NCBI GenBank assembly: GCA_963693365.1
Contig: CAVNZM010000009.1
Span: 10,602,001-10,666,000, forward strand
DNA from: Amoebidium appalachense
Lineage: Eukaryota; Ichthyosporea
Direction of reading: 5' to 3'
Length of the DNA stretch: 64,000 bases
The translations under genes and the position numbers were made by a program. Below are positions 45,421 through 64,000 of the stretch, piece after piece. The notes beneath the pieces were generated by a model, which was not told the origin of the DNA, made no database searches, and saw nothing but the letters and a program-made list of their open reading frames with translations. Each line of letters starts with the position of its first letter. Positions within the stretch are counted from its first letter, which is position 1.

Positions 45421-46199
45421 GCCGCCGTACCGTCAGCCCCGTGGGCCGTGAGCCGGCAGACTCACCTGTACATTGCCCGGGCCGATGGTCACCAATCACC
45501 ATCATGGTCAGTCGTGACTGGCGCGTGCACAAAGTTATGATCATTATGATTTGCGGCTTGGCCATGTGTAGCCATGTTGAATCAGGCTGAGGCCCATTGC
45601 AAGGTTATCATTGGAGGAGGAACATATTCGCCCTAACATGTTGCATTTATAACCTACTGTGTGGTAACTTGGGCATCATATACAGTCGGCAGGGGCCACG
45701 GCCCACGCCGCCACGCGCCAACTCATGAGCGCGCACGGGCCTGGTTGAACCTGCCTTGCCCGTCACCGTCGTCCGCGTCGTACGTGTGCGGCTCACTACC
45801 GGACCACAGTGTGGTATCCAACACATTCCAGAGTTTAAAAAGTTACCAAACATGGTTACTGCTCTCCGGCACAGTTTTAACCTGTTGGCAAGCAGGGGTT
45901 GAATTACGACTCACTGAAATCGTCGTATCATGTACATTTAGGGTCAATACAAGTAGCACTGTGGGGTGCTGTTTCGGTTTATCTTAGCAGCCAAATAGAC
46001 CACAATAGTCAATTTTTTGGTGTGTTTTCATACGGAAATGGGCGTTTTTCTAGGGAAAAGTGATCAGGTGAGCATTTTGGCACTCCAGTGTGGAATATAA
46101 TAAAGCCATATGTTTGCCAATCGGGGTGTACAAATGCTAACGGAGTGTATAAGAGATATAGCCTAGTTCGTTCGTACGGGGTCTATACGAGTCGTAGAT
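45421..46199. other. Spacer between the secreted-protein gene and the inverted LTR pair
   Basis: No repeats or supportable ORFs; ordinary composition. Short open frames here lack start or splice support. Confidence 0.4.
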
Positions 46200-46448
46200 G
46201 AGACTGTTGGAGTGCAGACTTACGCTCACTCCACAATATGTGTATGTTAGCTTTACAATTGGTTCCGTGTACACAGACACACGCTGACACTCGATCACCA
46301 CATGCACATCTGCATAGTTGAGGAATGTTGCCAATTGTGTTTTGACTGCAAACGATTGGTTCACTGGTCCCAGAGATCTCTAAATGAAAGTAACCAATCC
46401 GATTAGCACCTGGCATCCGGATTACATTCCAGACTGCTGCCCCACGGG

Positions 46449-46455
46449 TATATAA
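46449..46455 (+). promoter_or_regulatory. LTR TATA box
   Basis: GGGTATATAAGCC in LTR A, repeated in LTRs B, C and D. It lies about 30 bp before the 13-bp tandem repeats, where the transcript should start. Confidence 0.6.
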
Positions 46456-46480
46456 GCCACGTCTCTGCCAGGTGCAGTCA

Positions 46481-46565
46481 TGGAGTTCAGTCATGGAGTT
46501 CAGTCATGGAGTTCAGTCATGGAGTTCAGTCATGGAGTTCAGTCATGGAGTTCAGTCATGGAGTT
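46481..46565 (+). repeat. 13-bp tandem repeat TCATGGAGTTCAG in the LTRs
   Basis: Seven units in LTR A, thirteen in B (47144-47310), six in C and seven in D. They sit immediately downstream of the TATA box in each LTR. Confidence 0.9.
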
Positions 46566-46650
46566 AACACACTGAAAGCAGTAAAAAAAAACGGGTCAGC
46601 GCCCAAGCGCGCCACGACGACCCTAGTCACAGCGGACTCTACTTCCAACA

Positions 46651-46665
46651 GGGTTATGGGCCCAG
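46651..46665 (+). other. Primer binding site complementary to the initiator-Met tRNA anticodon arm
   Basis: GGGTTATGGGCCCAG directly follows the LTR end CCAACA. It is the exact complement of the anticodon stem-loop CTGGGCCCATAACCC of initiator methionine tRNA. Priming by this internal (5'-half) tRNA segment is the hallmark of Drosophila copia-like elements. The same site, inverted, abuts LTR D at 48106-48120. Confidence 0.8.
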
Positions 46666-48570
46666 ACACGACACCGCGGCCTCTAACTTCATTAGAGACT
46701 TTCGCTTCCACAAACTCCATCCGCAGCAGCCTGCGACATCAACGTCAAGTATTCCACTTCATTGGCGGGGCACGCACCACAGTGGAATGCACACCCCGGT
46801 CTACCCTGCAAGTAGCCACACTCACTCTCTCTTCTCTAGTGGTGTGTACACTTCTCCAATTGGGTAGGGGTGTTGGAGTGCAGACTTACGCTCACTCCAC
46901 AATATGTGTATGTTAGCTTTACAATTGGTTCCGTGTACACAGACACACGCTGACACTCGATCACCACATGCACATCTGCATAGTTGAGGAATGTTGCCAA
47001 TTGTGTTTTGACTGCAAACGATTGGTTCACTGGTCCCAGAGATCTCTAAATGAAAGTAACCAATCCGATTAGCGCCTGGCATCCGGATTACATTCCAGAC
47101 TGCTGCCCCACGGGTATATAAGCCACGGCTCTGCCAGGTGCAGACATGGAGTTAAGTCATGGAGTTCAGTCATGGAGTTTAGTCATGGAGTTCAGTCATG
47201 GAGTTCAGTCATGGAGTTCAGACATGGAGTTCAGTCATGGAGTTCAGTCATGGAGTTCAGTCATGGAGTTCAGTCATGGAGTTCAGTCATGGAGTTCAGT
47301 CATGGAGTTAACACACTGAAAGCAGTAAAAAAAACGGGTCAGCGCCCAAGCGCGCCACGACGACCCTAGTCACAGCGGACTCTAGTTGGAAGTAGAGTCC
47401 GCTGTGACTAGGGTCGTCGTGGCGCGCTTGGGCGCTGACCCGTTTTTTTTTTACTGCTTTCAGTGTGTTAACTCCATGACTGAACTCCATGACTGAACTC
47501 CATGACTGAACTCCATGACTGAACTCCATGACTGAACTCCATGACTGCACCTGGCAGAGACGTGGCTTATATACCCGTGGGGCAGCAGTCTGGAATGTAA
47601 TCCGGATGCCAGGTGCTAATCGGATTGGTTACTTTCATTTAGAGATCTCTGGGACCAGTGAACCAATCGTTTGCAGTCAAAACACAATTGGCAACATTCC
47701 TCAACTATGCAGATGTGCATGTGGTGATCGAGTGTCAGCGTGTGTCTGTGTACACGGAACCAATTGTAAAGCTAACATACACATATTGTGGAGTGAGCGT
47801 AAGTCTGCACTCCAACACCCCTACCCAATTGGAGAAGTGTACACACCACTAGAGAAGAGAGAGTGAGTGTGGCTGCTTGCAGGGTAGACCGGGGTGTGCA
47901 TTCCACTGTGGTGCGTGCCCCGCCAATGAAGTGGAATACTTGACGTTGATGTCGCAGGCTGCTGCGGATGGAGTTTGTGGAAGCGAAAGTCTCTACTTCA
48001 CGGAAATACGCTCGCGGGTGTAGGGTACAGCCTAGAAGTCGGTTTCTGGGCTCCTCCGTTCAAGGCGTCGTAGGGGACGTGAAGTTAGAGGCCGCGGTGT
48101 CGTGTCTGGGCCCATAACCCTGTTGGAAGTAGAGTCCGCTGTGACTAGGGTCGTCGTGGCGCGCTTGGGCGCTGACCCGTTTTTTTTACTGCTTTCAGTG
48201 TGTTAACTCCATGACTGAACTCCATGACTGAACTCCATGACTGAACTCCATGACTGAACTCCATGACTGAACTCCATGACTGAACTCCATGACTGCACCT
48301 GGCAGAGACGTGGCTTATATACCCGTGGGGCAGCAGTCTGGAATGTAATCCGGATGCCAGGTGCTAATCGGATTGGTTACTTTCATTTAGAGATCTCTGG
48401 GACCAGTGAACCAATCGTTTGCAGTCAAAACACAATTGGCAACATTCCTCAACTATGCAGATGTGCATGTGGTGATCGAGTGTCAGCGTGTGTCTGTGTA
48501 CACGGAACCAATTGTAAAGCTAACATACACATATTGTGGAGTGAGCGTAAGTCTGCACTCCAACAGAGAC

Positions 48571-48939
48571 AACTGCCAATACCATTTGGTCTGTTTGGTC
48601 TGCTGTTGGTCACTTGTTGAGTTGCGTCATTAATTACGAGAGTAAAAAATTGACTCTCTTGTTATAACTTATCAGGTTGTTTCTTTTGTTTGTCGGGCGC
48701 ACCTGAACTAAAACTCGGCAAAAGGCTTCCGACCCAGCCCCTCCCAGAACCGTGCCATGAACGGGCTTTCCCATTCGCTGCCTAGATTAATATTATATTG
48801 GCGCATGCGCGACGTCTGCTCCCCTTCTAGTCTCTCTCCTGAAACCGAAAGGCTTCTCTCAGAGGCCCTCCCGGGCCCCCCCCTCTCTCTCTAGCTGGAT
48901 CTAGATAGATCTGTCTCTCCCCCTCTCTCCCTGGCCATG

Positions 48940-48985
<46 letters not shown>

Positions 48986-49047
48986 AGTCTCTCTCGCTCT
49001 CTCTCAGCTCTCCCCCCCCCCCCCCCCCCCCCCCCCGGGCCCCCAGT

Positions 49048-49112
<65 letters not shown>

Positions 49113-49130
49113 CCCCCCCCCCCCCCCCGA

Positions 49131-49185
<55 letters not shown>

Positions 49186-49186
49186 G

Positions 49187-49244
<58 letters not shown>

Positions 49245-49247
49245 TCC
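48571..49247. other. Spacer ending in a (CT)n block
   Basis: Ordinary sequence to about 48880, then (CT)n and C-runs at 48940-49242. No gene seen. Confidence 0.5.
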
Positions 49248-49605
49248 TGTTGGAATACGTCACTACGTAGTACAGCAAGAGTCTTGAAGTATGTGTGTGT
49301 GTCTTGGTCTTGTTTGTATTCGTGTCTGCTCTTCTTCTTTGTGCTCTCCCCCTTCTCTCCCTTTTGCTCTCTTCTCATCTCTCTCTCCTCCCCCCCCCCC
49401 CCCCCCCCCCCCCCCCTGTATCTCTCTCCCCCTTGTTTCTCTGTGCACAGATATCTGAAGATCTGTGCACACCTGGCCCCCTTGCCTGATAGGACTTATT
49501 GCATTTTATCTGTGTTTGTGTTTTGCTCTCCTCTGCCTGATAGGACTTATTGCATTTTATCTGTGTTTGCTCTCCTCTGTTTTTCTGAGAGTAGCGTGAT
49601 TAAGG
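49248..49605 (+). mobile_element. Partial LTR of the TGTTG...CAACA family, opposite orientation
   Basis: Starts TGTTGGAATACGTCACTACG, the reverse complement of the right end of LTR copies 1 and 2. It carries the CTGTGCACAGATATCTGAAG palindrome region. A 44-bp internal segment (TGCCTGATAGGACTTATTGC...) is duplicated. Truncated on the right. Confidence 0.75.
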
Positions 49606-50275
49606 CACTTTAACGAATTTTTTGAGGCAAATTTACATTTACTAAGTAAAATTGTATAACGTTATGCAGGTTTGAGCATAATGCACGTTTCAAAAAATTA
49701 AAAATGGAATAACTGTGGTTTCCGGCTCGAAACCTCAGTTCGTATCAACGAGTAGTAGATATGTTTGTAGTTAGATTTCAGTAATGAAACTAATATAAAA
49801 ATATATACGAGTTGTACAAGTGAGAGATAAATAATAGTTTATCATTTCTGAGCTGTTGGATTTATTTTCATTGCTGTCAGAGAGTTGTTTTGAGAGATAA
49901 TGCTATTTCTGTTCAAATATCTTCTGGTTTGTTTAAGACAGCCAAACCTAGAGTGTGATTGGCTGTCGTGTCTAACAAGATGTCATAGACGTTGAACCGT
50001 GCCCTGCAGGCAAAAAGGTCGACGTCTTCGAGTAATACATTGAATTGTTTCCACAGTTGTTTCTGTGCAAGTCGGATGAACTCCTTGGTTGTGTCAAGCA
50101 TGTAGCGTCTCCATCCTTGTGCTGAAGTTGTGTTCAGTCACAACACCCTGTGCACTCTGTTAGATACCACTCATCAGTCAAATAGAATTTTGACACTCTC
50201 TCTAGATCTCTAGCTCTCAGGCTCCCTCATCTATAGCTAGCTGGATCTAGATCTCTCTCTTTCCCCGTCTAGCGG

Positions 50276-50346
<71 letters not shown>

Positions 50347-50423
50347 CCTCTCGCTTTCTCTCCCCCCCTTCCCCCCCCTCATCCCCTCCCTCCTCTCTCT
50401 CTTTCTCTGTGTGTGTCACAGTA

Positions 50424-50518
<95 letters not shown>

Positions 50519-50759
50519 ACGCGCGCGGGCATTGCGCAGTACACGACTGAGAACACAATACAGATGTTGCAGAGCACACGCGTACGCAAGTAAAGAAATT
50601 ATGCCTTGAGTAGTTGGAGCGGAGGAGCCCACGATCCGGCAGCTCACTCACAGGAAGCGACGGTACCTGAGGCTGTATTTCGACCCATTCACCTTGGTCA
50701 ACACATCCCAACGTTAACTCACGTGTGTGTGTGTGTGCGTGTGTTAGGGGGAAAGGGGG

Positions 50760-50791
<32 letters not shown>

Positions 50792-51177
50792 ACAATACAC
50801 CAACGAGCTGTTACAGCGACCACATTATTTACTGTCTTCTTTTCTCCGGACATATGCACCACCATCGCCCATGATCCAACCACATTAGATACAGCAGCTT
50901 CTTTCGTGTTTTGTTTCTAGAAGTTCGTTGTTTCAACTCGTGTAAATGCAGTATTGGCGTACAACTCCATTCCGTGCTCCTCAATCCCAGACAATCATAA
51001 CACATTTTTTTCTCTATTTACTTTCTGTGACACAAGCTCACACCTAAAAACGAACATTTCACATTTGACAATCTCCAAAATATACAAACAACCTTAACAA
51101 TCACGCCCCCACCACCCTCCCATGTTCCCACTACCCATGAACTCTCTGGAACCTTCTAGACCCCACGTGTGTACTAA
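49606..51177. other. Spacer downstream of PDCD4 with one short ORF and repeats
   Basis: A minus-strand ORF, 50101-49913 (62 aa, ATG start; LIRLAQKQLWKQFN-like helix and LEDVDLFACRARFN), looks protein-like but has no neighbours to extend it. Repeats: (CT)n 50278-50342, (TG)n 50430-50517, G-run 50761-50790. A diverged copy of the SINE-like repeat lies at about 50530-50710. Confidence 0.35.
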
Positions 51178-61065
<9,888 letters not shown>

Positions 61066-62751
61066 GGTGCGTGTGGGCACAGGACCTAGCCTACCATAGA
61101 GAGGAGGAGCGAGGGATGCGTGAGTTGGATCTGAGGGTAGTTAGTGCACGCAGGGGGTTATGCAAACGGCGTAAAAGGGTGGCATAAACAGGCGAGGCTG
61201 AATAATAAGGTAACTTGAAAGAGTGCTTGCAGGCTAGGCTATAACCTCTCTGCAAAGAAGCAACTATAAGGCAATTACCAAACACAGTTTTGTTCAGAAC
61301 AGGGGAAAACTGAGGGCCTCGGTCTCTTGATTTTTGTTTTTTTTGGACCTACGAACGAAGAGATGTCTCCCTAAACCGCATGGCTCATGACTCAAGATCA
61401 TTCACCTGATCTGGCAAGAGAAGGAGAGATGACAGACTTGAAACAGAGTTATAAGTGATAGAGATCCCTATCTCCTTACATATAAAGAATAAAAAATATG
61501 TATGGTAAGTTGCTAATATATTGCAATATGACACTAATAGGCACTTAGAGTTAAGTTTAGAAAGTGGCGTTAGGTTGGCGACGATTGGTCCAAATGGCAC
61601 ACTTGTAGAATCCCCAAGTCACAAAGCAAAATACCTACGTATGAAAATCGTTTTGATACCAAACGAGAAGTGAAAAGTATACAAAATAACACAAAAAAAT
61701 AATAATGATGCAGAATAATCAGTTGAAGAGATAAAATAGTTTTGCTTACTGTCGGAACGAGCCTCACTTTGCAATGTGCCTAAAGCCAAATTCCATCAAT
61801 CAACTTCTTCGCTCACTTTCTCCCCAAATCAAGGAGGACGCTAAAATCACAAAGATGATATTGCGGAAGCTGAGCACTGGCATCTGGCCAGAACTCGAGC
61901 ACCCGGCCTGGCCAAGCACATAGCCAATGTAGCAGGGAGGAAAGGAGGGAGAAAGGGAGAAACTCAAGGAGGGGGAGAGGGAGGGAGGAAAAGGCATAAG
62001 GAGTGAGGGAGAGAGGTACGGAGATAGGGAGGGAGTGGGGAGGTACTAGTGAGGGAGGTAGGGTGGGGTTGGAAGGGAAGGAAGGTTATCAGGAAGAAGT
62101 AAGAGAGAGACACGAGACATGGCATTAGGGGAGGGAAGGGAGGGAGAAAAGGGGGTGGAGAGGGAGGGAGGGAGGGGGATAGGGTGGGAGGTAGAGAGGT
62201 AGGGAGGTAGGGAGGGAGTGGGGAGGTACTAGGGATGGACGTAGGGTGGGATTGGGAGGGAGAGAGACAGTTCAGGAAGGCGCTACGGAGGCAATACGCG
62301 TTGCTGTTAAGCTGGGACAGTTTTGTTGTATTCTTTCGTTTGAAGGAGCGCCGTACCTTGAATCCAATCCGACACATCAATCTCTTCGTGTATAGGCCCT
62401 TGTGTTCTTAACTGTGGGTTGCTTTGGTGATAAAGGCGTATACACTGTGCATTATTTACACACGGTCTGGATTAGAGGATGGGGACATAAAAAGGTGCGT
62501 GCATACCGTATGAGAAAAGGTGCGAATAAATCAGGATCTATTTGTTCAGGTTTCGAGTCTACCTTGGTAGTAGAAACTGTCGTGTCTGGTCGGTGAAACC
62601 TGTGACTACTATGTCTGGGCAGGGTTAACTACAATAAACAGCCTTTTTAGTGGTCTTTTTGTGGCTTCTTGCTCAGCTCCCCGCAGGTCTTGCGCATGCA
62701 GGTGGTGTCTGCAGCAGGCTACGTGCATGCACGGCACGGCTCGCACGTCCA
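61066..62751. other. Spacer between PDCD4 and the FG-repeat gene
   Basis: Holds the presumed PDCD4 promoter. Two diverged copies of a GGGAGG-rich ~85-bp segment (GGGAGGGAGTGGGGAGGTACTAG...GTAGGGTGGG) lie at about 62026-62075 and 62207-62255. A plus-strand ORF at 62402-62596 and an AATAAA at 62633 give no coherent gene. Confidence 0.4.
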
Positions 62752-64000
62752 CTAGCCTGCTGAGGGTGTGCCTGAGGGTGGCTGTGTGCTCTCAAAAGGT
62801 GGCTGGGGTACGTCACTGTCGTTACGAGGGCGCTTGGAGTGGCGATCAAACCCGCACACCTTGCAGGTTGTGACTGTGGCCGGCAACCACCACCGACACA
62901 CACTGCAAACCCACTGCTCCACTGCTGCTTGACCGGAAAGTGAGTGGCCTTGGGGGTTTGTCGTTTGTTGGTCCGGGTCACTTTCGTCGTGGGGACGTCG
63001 ACGCTTGGCTGCCAGCGGCGGTGTGGGCGTGTCTGTGACAGCCCTGTTGTCTTGCCCTGCCAAAGAGAGTGAACCGGAGTGTGTGTTTGTGGTGGTGGCT
63101 GCAGTCCTAACGTCCCAGTAACCAGTGGCTGGTCTGCTGTTCACTGTTGTGCAGGTCCGTTCCGAGGACATGCCAGTGGTCTGGGCAACGGCTGTGGTCG
63201 TGTTGGTGGCTGCACCCACAGAGCCAGAAGACCCACCAAACCTTCCAAAGGGAGGAGTCGTGCCAAAGGACGTATTGGTGTTGTTGGAAGGATTGGATCC
63301 GAAGGCCTGCAATCTCGTTGGGGAGGTGGGCACGGGTGCATACTGGTAGAATTCTCCGAGACCATGGGCAAAGGGCGAGTTTGAAGGAGGTGCACCTCGG
63401 TTTGGGTGTGTCCCACAGTGTTGGGGAACGGACGGGTTCTGGGGGATTCCGAAGGACGGGAACGGTCTCACGGTAGGTGGTTGGGTGGTGGGGAAAGAGG
63501 GGAACGGTGTCACAATAGATGGTTGGGTGCCGAGGTTAAAGAAGGGGAACGGTGTCACGGTAGGTGGTTGGGTGCCGAGGCTAAAAGAGGGGAACGGTGT
63601 CACGGTAGGTGGTTGGGTGCCGAGGCTAAAAGAGGGGAATGGTGTCACGGTAGGTGGTTGGGTGGCGGCGTCTCTGGAAAGCGGCTGTGTGGTAGTCGTG
63701 GAGAACCCAAACCCCCCAAACCTACTTGCTCCAGCAGGGGCTTCACCAAACAAGCTGCGGGGGGGTGACCGTGTGTGCCCAAAACCAAAACCAAAAGCAG
63801 CTGGGCGCTCACCCAGTGAGGGTGTTTGCTGGGTAGAGAAATGGTCGATGGCTAGCAATTGCACGGTGTCTGGGAGAGGGTCACGAGTCACTGAGGGAGG
63901 GTGGCGCAGGTTCTGGTCGAGGGTGGAGCTGCTTGACGAGTTTATCCCCGAGCCTACTTGTGGTGCAACGTGCCAGTTAGCTGTAGATCTCTCACCACAA
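62752..64000 (-). CDS. FG-repeat protein with a RanBP2-type zinc finger, 5' end outside the window
   Basis: Open on the minus strand from the right edge (64000) to TAG at 62752, at least 415 codons, no intron needed. The N-terminal part shown has FG motifs (AAFGFGFGHTRS, SRFGGFGFSTTT). Four to five tandem 15-residue repeats of the form TQPPTVTPFPSFSLG follow (63467-63670), then more FG-like SFGTTPPFGRFGGSSG. A basic stretch AKRRRPHDESD precedes a zinc finger WVCSVCRWWLPATVTTCKVC, with C-x2-C-x10-C-x2-C spacing as in RanBP2 fingers; the usual Asn is absent. The combination suggests a nuclear-pore or nuclear-transport protein (Nup153-like), but the family is not certain. The ATG is beyond the window. 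Confidence 0.6.
   Translation of the reverse strand, partial: CGERSTANWHVAPQVGSGINSSSSSTLDQNLRHPPSVTRDPLPDTVQLLAIDHFSTQQTPSLGERPAAFGFGFGHTRSPPRSLFGEAPAGASRFGGFGFSTTTTQPLSRDAATQPPTVTPFPSFSLGTQPPTVTPFPSFSLGTQPPTVTPFPFFNLGTQPSIVTPFPSFPTTQPPTVRPFPSFGIPQNPSVPQHCGTHPNRGAPPSNSPFAHGLGEFYQYAPVPTSPTRLQAFGSNPSNNTNTSFGTTPPFGRFGGSSGSVGAATNTTTAVAQTTGMSSERTCTTVNSRPATGYWDVRTAATTTNTHSGSLSLAGQDNRAVTDTPTPPLAAKRRRPHDESDPDQQTTNPQGHSLSGQAAVEQWVCSVCRWWLPATVTTCKVCGFDRHSKRPRNDSDVPQPPFESTQPPSGTPSAG
63467..63670. repeat. 45-bp coding minisatellite
   Basis: About 4.5 in-frame units (GGTTGGGTGCCGAGGCTAAA...GGGGAACGGTGTCACGGTA) encoding the 15-residue repeats of the FG protein. Units differ by a few bases, so the array is young. 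Confidence 0.9.

Larger units (their letters stand above)
46200..48570. mobile_element. Head-to-head inverted pair of short copia-type LTR elements with GAGAC duplication
   Basis: Order: GAGAC, LTR A 46205-46650 (+), internal 46651-46869, LTR B 46870-47384 (+, its last bases missing), LTR C 47385-47817 (-), internal 47818-48120 (-), LTR D 48121-48565 (-), GAGAC at 48566-48570. LTR ends are TGTTGG...CCAACA. Internal regions carry only a primer site and a GGGTAGGGG polypurine stretch, with no coding capacity, as in TRIM-type elements. The right internal region has about 95 bp missing from the left one. Both outer ends are the U3 start. Confidence 0.85.

Noticed and set aside
62402-62596. 64-codon plus-strand ORF with a nearby AATAAA
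   Set aside because: No splice partners, unremarkable composition, and length expected by chance.

Overview
The window is nuclear DNA of an intron-rich eukaryote. Long spliced genes have GT-AG introns and clear homologues, and there are APE-type LINE and copia-type LTR elements. Introns and spacers are packed with (TG)n/(CA)n, (GA)n and G or C homopolymers. A PDCD4 with two MA3 domains (the animal arrangement) and a Ku80 carrying the C-terminal helical domain plus an acidic tail suggest a holozoan-type genome, such as an invertebrate or a unicellular relative of animals. That placement is inference; I could not identify the species.

Genes. Two genes could be rebuilt exon by exon with every splice phase matching. 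The first is Ku80/XRCC5 (minus strand, 23957 to 3159, 25 exons, 718 aa). The second is a PDCD4 homologue (minus, 61065 to 51178, 10 exons, 415 aa). At the right edge is the 3' part of an FG-repeat, RanBP2-zinc-finger protein (minus, 64000 to 62752). At the left edge are two phased internal exons of an unrecognised minus-strand gene (976-74). Others are a plus-strand gene of unknown function (26035-28450), a small secreted Cys-rich protein whose reading frame is broken (45344-44528, minus) and several weaker exon or ORF candidates.

Mobile elements. 24.5-50 kb is a transposon-rich spacer. It holds a full-length APE LINE with two overlapping ORFs (about 31.0-35.7 kb) and a 5'-truncated copy of it (24.5-25.1 kb). 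It also holds a copia-type Gag/RNase H remnant (38.0-37.0 kb) with several ~0.9 kb LTRs (TGTTG...CAACA). At 46205-48565 lies an inverted head-to-head pair of short copia-type LTR elements with half-tRNA primer sites, flanked as a unit by a 5-bp duplication (GAGAC). A ~1.9 kb (GA)n block at 41.3-43.3 kb is a ~905 bp tandem duplication.

Cross-cutting patterns. On the sense strand many introns have C or (CA)n runs directly before the acceptor, and several have G or (GT)n runs directly after the donor. A dispersed ~180 bp SINE-like repeat recurs in introns of both large genes. Ku80 introns also hold an interstitial telomeric tract inside a 21-bp minisatellite and a 32-bp near-perfect hairpin. Long apparent ORFs made of CVCV, THTH, GGGG, PPPP or ERER translate these repeats and are not genes.
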